From the NCBI GenBank assembly GCA_015478945.1, contig JABUQX010002324.1, positions 67,501 to 131,500 of the forward strand: DNA of 64,000 bases. Direction: 5' to 3'. How positions within the stretch are numbered: the stretch's first letter is position 1; every line of letters begins with the position of its first letter. Positions 15,600-29,391 of this stretch are shown piece after piece. The notes under the pieces were generated by a model. It ran no database searches. It was not told the origin of the DNA and saw nothing but the letters and a program-made list of their open reading frames with translations. The stretch is from Trachelipus rathkii (taxonomy: Eukaryota; Arthropoda; Malacostraca; Isopoda; Trachelipodidae). The translations under genes and the position numbers were made by a program.

Positions 15600-18500
15600 T
15601 CACTGTGAGTGTTATCTCGTCCTAAAGTGTCATATTACATATGCCTCTGGGTCAATAAATCCATACATCATATAATACCTACTTCTATTATAAAAACTAT
15701 TATATATTATATAATCCTATTTAGTCATAACCTTGTTATGGACAATACCTTTTCTTCTTGCCTCTTCCAAATCTCAACTAATATCTCATCTCCTTCATAG
15801 CATTTCCCTACCTAGTGATACAGTCCATTTTACATTGTGTTCTTCACTATAAATCTTCCTAGACGGTATGACCATTTCACATATCACATATCACTACACT
15901 TATATTATATCATCCTACTAAACATCATGAACTATCATCCTATTTTATTCCATATATGTGACAGCTAAATACATTTCTCATAAATGTTACTAACTCATTA
16001 TTATATTTTTCTATTATATTTTCGTACCTTTAACCTGTAACATTAATGAAAACATACTCCTAATATGCGTTATTATCTCATTTATTCTTAAATATATCCA
16101 TAGTGGTATTCATCTATCACTACGTTTTATTATTATATATATTATATTATATAATCTATAAAACGTTATTTATATATATCGTAGTTATATTACCGCCTCC
16201 TTATGAGCATATTGTTCCCATTCTAGAAGTGATTATTAAATAATAAGTATATGCATAACCATGACTATTCACTATATGCTGTCATTAAAATAATTAACCT
16301 AACTCATCCTCTCTCATATATAATATTGTCAAAATCCTATAGCTGCAACTCTCACAATAGTACTCTTAAACTCCCTTCACATCCTACTAAGTAATTTATA
16401 TTGTGCACATGATACCAGCCACACCTTCATCACCATTCACAACTTTCGCTAATACACTTTCTTGTCATCATGGATTCTCGGTTCTCTACTTTGTTGTTCA
16501 TATGATATCTACAACATGTTTAATTACTTATAAAATATTATTTATGGACTGCATCGATAATCTTCTGTTCCATTGTCTTCACCATATATATACATTGGTC
16601 ATTCATCACGACATATATCTACATCTCCCTCACTTATCAGTAAGCTTCAGGTCGCAGGTGTATTCTGCTTATCCTGATATCTTATATGTCTAATTACAAT
16701 CCACATATGCTATCATATGGCTAGCCCATATATCGAGACGACCTATCTTGCTTTGCAATCTTCAAAAACATATACTCTTTCTGGGTCAAACGGTACGCTC
16801 TCAACTCTACGTTAATATTCTTTTTCGGGATTGAACATTTTATCACCAAAACCATTGGTGTTATGTTTTTTTATATCTTGGCTTCATTGCTATAATTAGT
16901 CATTTTGTCTATCATCTTGACTCTAAATTGGTTGATCCTCAATGCACTTCTCATGCGCATCCAGGATATTATTTTTGGCAGTCACCTGTGTTTATCCTTG
17001 CGAGCCTTAGAACACTCTCTTCCTAGAGAATCTCATTCTTCCCTTTTACTTCTCGGACTGTCTATACTCTATTTGAATGTAAAATAACTATATGTAGAAC
17101 GAATAAGTTCAGGTGTGCCATAGACAACCGGTTGGTCAGCAATCAGTGTGTGTATTCTGTTAAACTCGTATGTGCTAGACACGCAACTTCCCTTACTGCC
17201 TTAGCCACTTCCTCTATACTATTCTTACAAACGCACTGACTATCGTTCATGCATTTATCATACTTGTGGTGTACGGTGGGTCTATTACTAAGAACTAAAT
17301 TTTTTCGTTACATGTGCCTCATGATACTGTGGTCCATCTAATCATACCTCCAACATTATTATCATCATTATATGCCACTCATATATAAGGTTATTAATCT
17401 TTCTTGATATACAATTTCGGGGGTAAGTGGTCCTAACGTATATAGTGTGTACTGTTTACCCCCTAAGTTCTTTGTTTGTTCTTGTCGATGACCTGTTACA
17501 AATGCCATTTCAGCTGGCACATCACGAGTTACTGACTGTGTGTATTTTGTCTGTCATGCTCAAATCATTTGTTTCAATGTAAAAATTTGAGTTACACATG
17601 CCTCTAACTCGGACTTGTGAAAATGCGCGCCTATTCTTTGTTGCTATTTTCACCTGAACTGTCCTTCCAGGACGTCGTGTTTTTCAATATACCTTTTTCA
17701 GCCGGTCTACCACTCATTCACTGTAATGACACTTGTCCTACTATACAACATACGATAATTTATATAAGACGTCACCGGTTTGGTCTGATGCAGAGTTCAC
17801 AACGTCGTTTCTGAGTGGCTCTTTGTTAGAGACTGTGTGTGTGCGATGCTGATTATGCCACCTTCATCCAATGAGGATAGCAAATGCCTGAGCGGTAGTG
17901 AGTCTATTTTTCAGCTCGCTATAATACCAGATCTACGGCTCGCCTCTTTTTGATCTTCTATGGTCTACCGGTGAATCTCCACTCCCAAATACTTTCGGAA
18001 AACCTCAAATACTCCTCCCCCATCCGAAACCTTTTGTCTTATATCAGCATTTCTAAGTAAATTTTCAGATTCTTCATCAGGCCAGCATCTTACACCACTT
18101 TCAACTCGCTTCATTCTTGTTTCATTTCAATCGTAAAATTACCGAAGGGTCCTCGCTCATCTTCCATTATATAAGTATCTATGAATCTATGCAGATTATG
18201 TATCCCTTAATATAATCTGTTTCTAATCCACTTATACGTCCTTCTACACCTCAGTTTCATACATCTGCACTCCTCCTTCTAAGCTCACTCCTTGTTACTA
18301 ATTCCACAAATAAAAACAAATGCTTCAATTCAGTTACCCTACCTCACCCATCTCAGTCTAACAAATAGTTTATATCGTGTTTACTTACCTATAGTGCACT
18401 ATCAATACGCCTAAAACATCCCATGACCATCAAACTTAATTGTAATAAATCCATTTAGCTGGCTCTTATTTTTATTGCTATTAGCTTTGTTATAGCAAGT

Positions 18501-19200
18501 TTAGTGACTTATTTTGGTGCCTTCTCTTAGTAGTATGCTCGAAGACTGTGAGATACGGAATTGCTGTTTAGCATATAACTGATCTCGATGAAGTGCCAAC
18601 TGCCTGTTTTCGCTTACAACTTTTTTATACTTTGAATAGGTATAAATATTGCTAAACCTGCACTGACCACAGTTATCGAGGTTCATCATTCGTGACTCAG
18701 TATTCTATTTCTGTTCTGATTTAATTCTCATGGGTGTAGAGGTGCGTGCAGGTGAGTGCAGTGCAGTGCCTGGTGCCCTTCGTGCGTGCAGTGTTACTGA
18801 GGTGCCACCGTGAGTGCCATGTGCCAGTGGTGCCCATCTGTGATGGTGCCATTTTTTCAAGCGCTTTTATATCGCTTGACGCCTCGCTCTCGCTCCTTGG
18901 TTGTTCCTCGGTCTGGTATGGGATGTTTGGTGTAAATTTACGTTTCTGGACATGCTTCCTCACTATGCGTTAGTCTTTTTTAACTCACTTCTGCATCATA
19001 TACATATATTATTCTATATATTATTATTATTCCCATCTCTCTTTACGTCCATTTCATCAGTTTACGAAAATGTCACTCATTACCTATTTACTATGTATCT
19101 ATTTCTAAAAGTTAATCGATTCCTTTAATTTTCTCTCCTTAACTTCCTATTTTGCTCACTCAGTTCTTCTCGAAGGCTTGTATGGCTTGCTCTTTTCCTT
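15600..19200 (-). mobile_element. LINE-B: eroded and stretched second copy, minus strand
   Basis: Landmarks shared with the copy at 4323-6560 appear in the same order and orientation. CCATTCACAACTTTC occurs at 16432 (4974 in copy 1). TCATTTGTTTCAATGTAAA occurs at 17566 (5573 in copy 1). CGTCCATTTCATCAGTTTACG occurs in part at 19047 (6051 in copy 1), and downstream TTTTCTCTCC and TTCTATA-type words follow. The distances are two to three times longer than in copy 1 (1134 against 599 bp, then 1481 against 478 bp), so unrelated or AT-rich sequence is interspersed. No catalytic motif could be read. Outer limits are uncertain. This is either very old decay with nested insertions or low-accuracy sequence. 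Confidence 0.5.
18741..18846. repeat. GTGCC/GTGAG short tandem-like block
   Basis: A GC-rich run of GTGC, GTGAG and GCAGTG words (GGTGCGTGCAGGTGAGTGCA and similar) inside the eroded LINE-B copy. It is irregular rather than a clean array. Confidence 0.55.
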
Positions 19201-21970
19201 TCTCAGATTGACTACCATGCAAACATTACTCACATCTCTTTCCTTCCAAACTTATGCGTTTTTAAATCTATATTCCTTCCATATATGATACTATATTTTT
19301 ATTATCTTAATTTCTCCTCTACAGCTATATAGCTTCTACTCATTGAACTATCTTTTACATTTAAGTATCTCTTCTCCTAATTTCTTCATCTCATTTTATC
19401 TCGCTTCCACGATAAAAATTTCATGTCTACATCTTTCTAGAAATCTCGTCTATTCATATTGAATTGGTTTTTGTGTGATAGATCTTTCATCTTGTAGCTC
19501 CTTGTCTTGTTCTCTCTTTTCTAGGCACTCTTGTTAATGATCAACCGTGCTCTTTTTAGCGGGTTCAATCCTTTTGATCTGCTCATTTTGTTGACCTCAT
19601 TTTTGCAAATACCTGTCATTAAATATAATGATTCCAATCTTTGATACTTTCTTCTACTTATTTCCTAAGACACTTTTCTTACGCCTACATTAGTGTTAAC
19701 ATTCTAGTAAATCATACTAGCTTATCTTTTAGCGTCAAACACATCACTTCCACATACTGTCATTTTTGCTCCCCGTAATCGGGGGCAAATGCGGCTATCC
19801 TCGTGAAGGCTAACCCAGCTCCTCTTCAATTTGCTTTCGCAAGCAACGTTTGGGTTTGCGCTTTTGCAGATATTTGTTCAGCACTGCTGGTGCGCGACAG
19901 GGCAACTATTTTTTTGATTGTGTGTGTGGCAAAGAGTGTGACTTCAGGGAGATGAAGCTACGTGCTCGGAGTGTCCTCTATTCCTGGGGTACTTGATATA
20001 GCTTTCATCTAATATATGTGTAACTTTTCTATCTTCTTTTCATATAAAGTTTGGCCATTTCAGGATTTCTTCTTCACAATTAAATATGAGAAAGGATCAT
20101 TTGTGACTTCTTTTCATATCTCATTCACACGTTTTATTTAAAATTTTCGCGAAATAATGTAATTCTTACTTAAAAGCTCATTCACCAATATTTTTCTTAA
20201 AGATATTCTATATTCTTTTCTACCTTATATATTTCATATATTCACGACTTTGTTTAGATGTATATTATAGTAAAACATAAAGCCATAAAATGTATTGCTG
20301 ATATATTTATTTTCCTTTTATTAACATTACAAATTGGTACGTAAATAAAATAATTAATTAAAAACATACTAATTCCTAACCTTTCATCTGTGAATACTTA
20401 ATACAAAGTAGTAATCAGTAAAAATTAATACGAGGTGTCATTACTTATCACACATCATCGCCGTGATTCATGTTTCACCTGTCTATAATATTGTTTTTAC
20501 ATAAGTTATTCAGATCTATATTTAAACTATCTTTTTTCAAAGATAGGCTTTAGTTCAATTTTGTTTATCCTAGCTTCCATCTAACTGTCTCATTACACCA
20601 CATTTAATTCTTTACTTAGTATATTAACTTATTCTGACTCTTACTTTTAATGAACTATCTGTTTGTATTTAGTTAAAGATATAGTTTGTGTATATATACA
20701 GTTTCGCTATAACTCTTCCTAATTCTACACATTAGTCTAACTTTAAGTGCCGACTACATGTATCCTATCAATATCTTTCTAGCACATGTTTCGTGTTTCC
20801 GCCTCTCTTCAGATAAACAATATATGAGGGTTATATTAAAATGATTTCTGTTTTATACTTGTTTTACCTGTTTTAACCCTATGTTTTTAATGTTTACTAA
20901 CAATTTTTTAATTATTTAACTTTAAACGCAGCCTATTTTTGATTATCGCTTCAAATACATAAGAGGTTGTTTTCAATAGCATCCGAGGGGTGAATTTGCT
21001 ATCTGAATATTTTTGTTTTAAGGTTGTTTTTCCCACTAGGTCAATCATCTCTTACTCATGAAGTTTTCTTCTACTGCTTTAGTTTTCCTCGTTTTAACAC
21101 TCACAATTGCCTCTATTAACGTTACACTTACGTATATATTTCATGATTTATGTTCTTCTATAAGATATATAATTGTTTCTTACATCACTTCCACATTCAT
21201 TCTAACCGTGAGCATTTATATATTGTTGTGATATTAACAAGTGAGAGTTCTAAAACTGCTACTATTTTTATTTCAGCTTCTTTTTATACTATTTTTCTTA
21301 TTCTTTCATATATATATCTACTTTCTCTCCTATTTTATTCTTATATATTCATATTAATTTTATTTTTTATCTTTTCTTTTAACTTTTATTTCTATTTTTA
21401 TTGTTATTATTTTACATTTTGTTATTTTTTACTCTCATATTTCTGTTCTATTACCTCTTCATATATTTATAATTTCATCATTATCTTGAGATTCGTCTTA
21501 ATTTAATTATTGTTAATTCAGTTTTTTAAACCTTACATTTAATACTTGACCCTTCTCAAAACCTTAAAATTATCTAAACCCCAATGTCACGAATCTCATA
21601 AGATACTCACCACAAACCATAATCCAACCCATCACGCACTGTACCACAGGTCGCACTCTCATCATTATTATAAAGACTTATATGCACACACTCCTTTACT
21701 TCTCTCATTCATCTTGCACTTCTCATTTTCTCCTCGCTCATAAATTTCAACTTCTGCCTCGCTTTCCCATTATCATAATTTACCATGTTATAATTGTTCA
21801 CTAACATATTATTTCCCCAACATTTATCACGCCAACAAACACTCTATTTTAAAAACCACAAGTTCATTTCATCTTTCTTCAGTCACAAGTGAGACAAATC
21901 AATTTGCCTTTTTCTAAATACATTATCCTCGTGGCTTTACTCCTTGTCCTCAACATTATTCCTTTCTGAC
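19201..21970. other. unassigned T/C-rich sequence
   Basis: C over G on the plus strand with long T-rich stretches (21150-21500 especially). The first few hundred bases may be the 5' part of the eroded LINE-B copy. A GC-richer patch at 19760-19925 contains CGTAATCGGGGGC and TTTGCTTTCGCAAGCAACG. I recognise neither. Confidence 0.35.
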
Positions 21971-21971
21971 A

Positions 21972-22030
21972 TTGTGTAGCGCAATCGGCCGGCAAACGGC
22001 TTTAAGATTGCAATCTCTCATACCCATATA
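21972..22030 (+). other. tRNA-like promoter fragment (possible SINE head)
   Basis: GTAGCGCAATCGG fits the polymerase III A box and D-arm of many eukaryotic tRNAs and is followed by CGGCTTTAAGATTG, which resembles an anticodon-arm segment. The expected B box (GGTTCGANNCC) is not preserved (TGCAATCTC instead), so it is not a functional tRNA. Confidence 0.3.
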
Positions 22031-22429
22031 CTACACCTAGAAAAGACAACCATTTTTAATCTATTATTGTAGATTAACATGATGCAACTTACAGTATATA
22101 ATGACTGTGCGTCTTCCTTTTTCATATTTCTCTTCCAGCAATCCCATATAAAGCTTTCTATTCCTCCTACACTATGGCTCAGGCATGCATTAAGCATATC
22201 ACCTGGACAAAAAGATAATAGTAGGTAGATGGGCCTGCAAACCAACTATCAATATAATATTATTATTATTCTCATATCTGACTATTATAATTTATTTCCT
22301 CTTTTTCCGTGGTCAAGACCGATTTCTATTTACACCCGAACTTATGGCTATTTTATTGAATTTAATAGTAATTCAGACACTAGGTCTCTTTAGATTGATA
22401 TTTATTATTGTTTCTCGAGCCAATACTTT

Positions 22430-22930
22430 TTTTTGTGTTTGGAGCAGAGAGTGAGGAAGAGTATATGACAGATCCGATAGAGATTAAAACTTTAAGAGAG
22501 AACGAACGAATTTGATTGTAGAAAGAAGAGAGAAGAAGCCAAGATTTGTCAAGTTCAGATACGTGCAGAGACACCGTTATATTACACGCTTATACTTAAT
22601 CATCAGATTTCACTTACAATACATTTAGACTTTTCATTCAGCAGATAGAGAAAGATGCAGGAGAAGAAAGATTTTTAGAAGAGAGGAAGAGAGAGAAGAG
22701 GCAAGGATTTTATGCTAGAATTTAGTTGAATAGGATTATTTAGTAGAGTTTATAGAAGAGGATTTACATGATGTTGAGAGAGAAGATTTAGATTACCAAA
22801 TAGTATTAAAAGAAGGATTAATGATAATTTACAGAAAATTTATTAGAGATAGACAACAATATAGAAGAGAGGCAGAGCATTTAGTTAAGAAGTAGGGAGA
22901 GGAGAGAGGAGTAAGTGTAATTATCTGAGT
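22430..22930. other. purine-rich (AGAG/GAAG) block
   Basis: About 500 bp dominated on the plus strand by AGAGAGA, GAAGAG and GATTTA words, with few C. There is no period and no gene. It marks the switch from C-rich to G-rich skew. Confidence 0.5.
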
Positions 22931-25900
22931 TTAAGCAGATTTTGTTAATTTAAGAGTAGGCAAGTGTCTATTGGGGGATCGACGTATAGCAAGTTATAAG
23001 AGATGAGAGTAGATAGTAAAGAATATCCATAATAAACCATACAAGAAGTTATCTTAAGCATTTTACTGTTACTATGTTAAATGGATGCATCGGTGTATAT
23101 ATAAAATTGACCTTCTCATTAGTTAGCTATTCTAATTTATTTTTTTTTTGGTGGTTCCGAGTGTTTAGGATGGGTTAATGTGTTGCTCTTATTTCGGGTG
23201 TGAGATATTGATTATTTTGGGGTTTTGACTATATTTGTTAATCGTTTCAATGCTAATATCTTTGTTGCATCTGTTCTTAATGCGCTTTGCTTTATTAATT
23301 ATTTTAAGGGTGAAGCTTGTAGAGAGGGGATTGATACGGATAGCGCTCAGAACGTAGGTTAGGATACGTAGAAAAGGCAATAGGAGTTTAAGGAGCAGAA
23401 GAGAGAGAAGAGAGGGAAGGAGGAGGTAATGGACGAGAGAGGACAGTTTGTTTTCACACATTGGTTATGGGTTTTATTTTTAGGATGTCATGTATAACTT
23501 GTTTTATTGCTTTGATTTCTTTAATTTTTATTTGTTTTTATTTATTATTTTTTTTTTTTTCTGTCGGATGGCTTTTTAGTTTTTTTTATACGGTTTTTTT
23601 ATTATTATTATGTTTGTGAAGAAGTTGTTGTGTCTAAAACCTGAGTTTTAGTAAATGTGTTTGAAATTATATTTAGGTGCAACATTTAGGAAAAAAACTT
23701 CTTGTATTTTGTATAGGGGTTTAAGTTATGTTCATTCTAAGTGCCTGAAAGGTAATTTGATAAACTAGAAGATCGGAATAAAATGTTCTCATCTCTTTTT
23801 GAATATTTTAATGGCCCTGTGGACACCTGGTAAGATTTTGAGAGGCGTAGAGGAATGTTTAATTTTTGTGAGTGGACGGAGTTTTATTTATCTGCATGTA
23901 TGGATTGGTGACAGGTCTATTTTTCTCATTCGTTTTTGCGTTTTACGGTATCGGAAAAATTTGTTTTTCTCCCTATTGAGACACAGTTTTGTTTTATTTA
24001 ATTTTAAAATCCTCGTAAATATTTATTTAGAAAAGTAAAATAGTATAAATTTTAATATATAAATATAATTTAATATTATTAATTATTTTGTTAATTTTAT
24101 TATATGTGTATTATTTTCTATTATTTATATATTTATATATTCTACTATATTATATATCTATTTATATATATTTATATTCTATATAATTATATATATATCC
24201 TCTCATATACTTGCTTTAACTCCTCTGACTTCAAACTTGAACTATATACATATATTATATAGAGTGTTAAGTTACTGATTATTAAAACTCCTTAATTTTA
24301 TAGTAGTTCTTTTAATTATATTATTCTTTACTTTCTTAATCTACTTTTCCCCTCACTGTAACTGCTTAACGAGTTCTCAACTTAAGAATTGGGTAGGATA
24401 TGAATGTTTTCTTTATACAATTAAACCAATCCCAACAAGGATAAAATTATTCTGAAATCACTAGGTATTGAGATTAGGTTACTGTAACTTTCAAAGAAAC
24501 GGTAACCTTTTTTTTTATCTCAACAGTTGATCTTTGGATAGTATGATTTCACCGCTCTCTCGCTATTTTCTCTAATCTAATAATTGATTTCACGATTCAT
24601 TGTTATATGATTAAATCTGACTTCGTATTAGGGTTAAATCATGTATAAAAAAGTTATTTAAATTATTACATGCCTATAGTCAGTTATTCTTAAATTCTCT
24701 CCTAGAGCAGACGGTCAGCAATATTCTGTAATATTTACTGCATCTGAATCTGATTCCTTTGCTGTCGTTGGATTGGTAATGTAATAGACTACTAATAAGA
24801 CAACTGACCTTATCATTACACATTTCGACATTTTTTAGTTACTCGAGTCGATCGAGGTACCTTATGTAAGTGAATATGGTTATCTCTACCTTTTCACATT
24901 AAAAATTGAATGATTTTAATAAATAATGTTTATCGGTTGTAATGTTATTTTATTATTTCTTTGTTTATTTTTATATTTTCTTCTGGCATGAGGATGTTTC
25001 CTAGTTGGTATTCATTCTTTTTGCCCCTCGTCACCTCATTCGCTAATAGAACCCGATGATACCGGTCTGGAACCTGTGCGGGGTGTAGGGTTTATGATTT
25101 TCATGATTTCCTTCCCGTGTTTTTGTTCACCCCAGGTAGGTAAATATCTGTTTTCCCTTAATAATTACTTTCACATTATTAATTTTTGTAAAATCTCCTG
25201 TTTAGACATTTTTTAAAATTTCTTCGACAAATCGTTTCTTTCATTCTTATGCAACCCTAAAAGTTTCACAGTTACTTAGCATCATCCCTTTTTTGTTTAA
25301 GATAATCGATTGATTCTTTGGGGTATCTATAGAAAGTTTTTAGAAATGCACACATAATGTGCAAATAATATGGTTTGAGTTATATTGTGGATGAATGAGT
25401 AATTATTAATGATTGGGTGATGAAGTGGGGATGTATTTTGTCAGTTGAATGTGATTCTTGTAAATAATTAGAATGATTAATAATATTCTAACGTTATATG
25501 GTTTAGTGAGTGTCGGTGTGTGTGGGTGTTAGTGTGTGTGTGACGTTGGTAAGTAAAAATGTGTGTGAGTGTAAGTGTGTGTGTGTTGACGATATCATCA
25601 TTTATATATTATACAGATGAGACGATATAACTGTTCTAGTAATAGTTTAGTTAGTAATATTATATAGTTTTTGCTCATTTAGATATCCATCTTAGTATTT
25701 CTACTTGTGGATACCTGACTCACATACTCGTTTGATTGTCTTTCTAAGTAGACTACACTTGATTTTGTACGTTATAGATTAGGAGGACTAGATGATAAGT
25801 GGTTATGATCCGGGATTTCCTATGGTAGTATTCTTGGTATAAATCCTTGTCATTCGATTCGGCTGAACGTACTTGATCTAACAATATGTTTTTCATATGC

Positions 25901-27530
25901 GTTAATTGCCGCTAGTAAGTATTATATATCCCTTTCAGTTGTAGTCAGCCTGAATCCGACTCATTATGATGTAGGTTCAACATAACGTTGTTTCATTCAT
26001 TTATTACATAATCTAACTTACTGTGTTATTTTGCTCTTCCTCTTCTGACATATGTTTATAAAAATGATAGAGTTAACGTGTGTTTGTGTGTTTTATAGGA
26101 TAATCCTGTTTGGTAGTTTAAGCTGAGTTGGTTTAAAGTATTTGTAAGAATATTCCAGTGTGATTACCATATAAGCAGTAAGTTACATATCGCTTATGAA
26201 TTCGTTTGTTCATTTACTCAATGCGTCGAATGGGTCAGACTCGAAATTAAATCAATCGGTTTTTTCTTTTTTAAGCATGAATATTTAGGGTTTGATTTCA
26301 TGGACCAATGTTTGTATTGGTTATACTGCTTTAAGGCTGAATCATGATATATTTTGTGAAACATAGAATCTTTTATTAAATCAAATAACTATGGCTTAAC
26401 AGCCAAAAAGAGTATGATTTTAAAATGAGTTTTTTGGTGTCTAAACTACTTGGTGCTAAATTAATTTTATCCAATAGAGCGTCGAGCTACAGGTCATTGA
26501 AAAAACTTGTTTTTTATACTGTCTGCAAAAAAAGAGATAAAACTAACTCTCTTGACAATCAATACGAGGTCATCATAGAGTAAGGATTCACTTACTAGTT
26601 AAATCCCCAAGAAAGAGTAAACCTTTCTTTCTGATACGCATTTTCGCTCGCTCGATATATACCAGATTATGAAATATCTTTATATCAAATACATATTGGT
26701 ACTTTCATTTGATTTTTGCTTATATTGTGACTTCATTTTAACTGTTCATTGGCTTAATTGCTTTGTGATAGCCAAAGGATTATTTAATTCTAGGAATAAA
26801 TTTGGCCTAGTACGTTTATGAATTCTTAAGCAGAGGTGTTTTGACAAGATATATTTGGGACCTGGTACTAGGGTTTTAATTGGCGGCGTCCAAAACAGGA
26901 TTATCTAATGTCTACGGGTACAGTCGTTATTTCAACATTCTACAGAGAGAGCCTCGTTTGTGATTGGTAAAGAATTATTTTATTTTTTCGTGTTGGATTG
27001 TCCATGTACATAGATAATAATAAAGATAACTGATTATTTACAAACTTTTGAATTTTTTGTTTACATAGAGCGATATTCATTGTAAGTGATAATTGTTATG
27101 TTTTAATAGAAATCTAGATAGATTTTAATAAATAATTTATGTATGTAGAGAAATTATTTTGTTTATTTTTATATTATTATGGCTAAGATGATGTAAAGAG
27201 TACGTATAGAAAGTGGCATAGATTGTGTAGAGGGTGCTAGGTGGCTGCTTACTGATTTTATGTTTATTGTTATTACGTATAAAAATATTGTTTTTAAATA
27301 AAATTTATATATTTTAGATAAGTTGATAAACTGCGTATATGCAAAAGGTACAACATTTCTACAAAAAGAAGTATTCTTAGTTTTACTACTTAATTCTTCC
27401 CTGTTCAAGTATGATGATTTTTATAGAAGTTTTTAAGTAAACTTTGAATAAGTTTTAAGTTATAATTGATGAGCCATATACATGTAGTACTTTATTAATT
27501 AATAAATGTTTTAAGTAAATTAATAAGTTA
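22931..27530. other. unassigned T/G-skewed sequence
   Basis: Contains an AT-only patch (about 24030-24205) and TGTG-rich patches (25505-25590). Short frames have no recognisable motif. I see no element ends, tRNA or exon with convincing splice sites. Confidence 0.4.
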
Positions 27531-28090
27531 TAACTGTTGCTAGTGAGTGTAGCGTCGTGTGTGGGTGTGTGTGTGTGAGTGTACGTATTTGTGTGAGTGT
27601 AAGTCAATTGTGCGTGTGTAGTAAATTGTGTGTAGGTAATTGGTGTGTAGGTAAATTTGTTGTGTGAGTGTAAGTAATTGTCTAGAGTGTAAATAAGATC
27701 TGATGTGTGACTTGTCATAATTGTAAATTATATAACGAAATTGAGTGTGGAAAGCTTATAATGGAGTAAGTAATTGTGTGAGTGTGTGTGTTTGTGTGTG
27801 TGTTTGTGTGTTGTGTTGGTCGTGTAAATGTAAGTGTCTATGGGTAATGTAAGTGTCATAAGTGATTGTGGTGTCATAGCAGTGTCAGTGTGTTGCGTGT
27901 GCTTAAGTGGTATATTGTTACTCTGTATTATGGCGCTAAATGTAGCTGTCATAAGTGATTTGCTGTTATAAGTTTTTCATAGTGTTAATGTGGTATAGTG
28001 TTACGTGTGTCGTCGTGTTGTGTGTGTTTGTGTCGCTGTCGTGGGTGTGGGTGTGGGTTGTGTGTGTGTGGTGGTGGGTGTGTGTGTATT
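27531..28090. repeat. degenerate GTGTGAGTGTAAGTAATT-type repeat
   Basis: Successive words GTGTGAGTGTAAGTAATTG, TGTGTGGGTGTG and GTCATAAGTGATT recur irregularly. It ends in nearly pure GTGTGTGGGTGTG (28015-28090). The open frames on the minus strand (Thr/His-rich) are composition artefacts. Related GTCATAAGTG words reappear at 29935-29950. Confidence 0.7.
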
Positions 28091-28284
28091 AAATGATAAT
28101 AAAATGGCATGAAGTAAATAGGCATCGTATACATAATACATAAAGAATATAATTAACAATAAAAGTAAAATAATATATAAATAAAGAGATAAAAGAATAA
28201 AATATAAAAGATAAAAAAAATTTTAAAAAAAAAAATATAAAAGAAAAATAATGTTAATTATATTTGAATTCACTGTTAAAATAA

Positions 28285-28303
28285 GGGGGGGGGGGGGGGG
28301 GGG

Positions 28304-28340
<37 letters not shown>

Positions 28341-28380
28341 GGGGGGGAGAAGGGGGGGGGGGGGGGGGGGGGGGGGGGGG
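28285..28380. repeat. poly-G tract, 96 bp
   Basis: An essentially uninterrupted run of G with only four A. It is an extreme homopolymer and a strong potential G-quadruplex or assembly/sequencing artefact. The flanks are A-rich (28140-28284) and GTAAAATG-rich. Confidence 0.95.
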
Positions 28381-28439
28381 TGGTTTACAGAGTAAAAATG
28401 TTAAAGCACGTAAAACTGAGTTAAGGTAAATGAGTTAAG

Positions 28440-28720
28440 GAGTAAAAATGAGTGTACAAGCGTTAAAACGTAAAAAGATATATTGTTGCTATGTACTTTT
28501 TGTTGTGTATTTTGCTTTAAGGTTGTTTACTGTATTAAATATGTGAGTTAAAGCAGTAAAAGTAGTTAAAACAATTAAAAGTAAAAAGATATTTGTTATT
28601 GCTATGTACACTATATTGATCTTTACTGATTTAAATGGATTTTAGGTTGTAATGTTAATAAATATGTGAGTTAACGCAGTAAAGAGAGAGTTAAGGTTTC
28701 AGTAAAAAGTTAAAACAGAT
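28440..28720. repeat. tandem repeat of about 113 bp, two to three copies
   Basis: A block beginning GTAAAAAGATAT, then TTGCTATGTAC, TTAGGTTGT or TAAGGTTGT, and AAATATGTGAGTTAA.GCAGTAAA, occurs at about 28471 and again at about 28583. A weaker remnant (TAGTAAAAAGATCTAAT) lies at about 28948. This points to a decayed satellite-like unit. Confidence 0.6.
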
Positions 28721-29391
28721 CTAAATAGATCCAAAAAATGTGAAAACTTGTAAATACTATCAAATGAAATTAAAGATTACTTTAAGGTATTGATAAATAG
28801 GGTGCTCATAATAATATAATAATTAAAAAGAATCCAATAAAGAGAAGTAAAAAAGAGAGAGTTAATACAGTGAAGTAAAAGAGATAACGTTTAGTAAAGT
28901 AATAAGACAGTGAAGTCTCAATTAGACAGTAGAAATGAGTTACACGAAGTAAAGACATAGTAAAAAGATCTAATTTATTTGGTGTCTTGTGTATAACTAA
29001 ATATACGTTCGCAGTTTTGATGATATTTAATGCTTCTTAGGTAGTAAGTACTATGCTTTTTAATAAAAGTTTTTGTCACATTGGCTCGTCAAAAATAAAA
29101 TGATTATATATCAGACTCTCTGGTTATTATTTTAATACAAATTTTTTAAAAATTTATAAATTAAACGTATTGTAAATATCTAATGATCGTCTGTCATGAT
29201 TTATAAGTTTTTAAGGTCATTTATCGACACACAACCTCCCCTGCTTGAAATTGTTTTTAGTAAGAATTGTTCTAAGTTGAATAAGATGATGCACATAGTA
29301 TTTTGAATAGAAATTTTTATACTGTTAGTAGTAATATAATAATGCATGTATATATATATTATTTGTTTCACTCTTCGAGGCATATTTAGAT

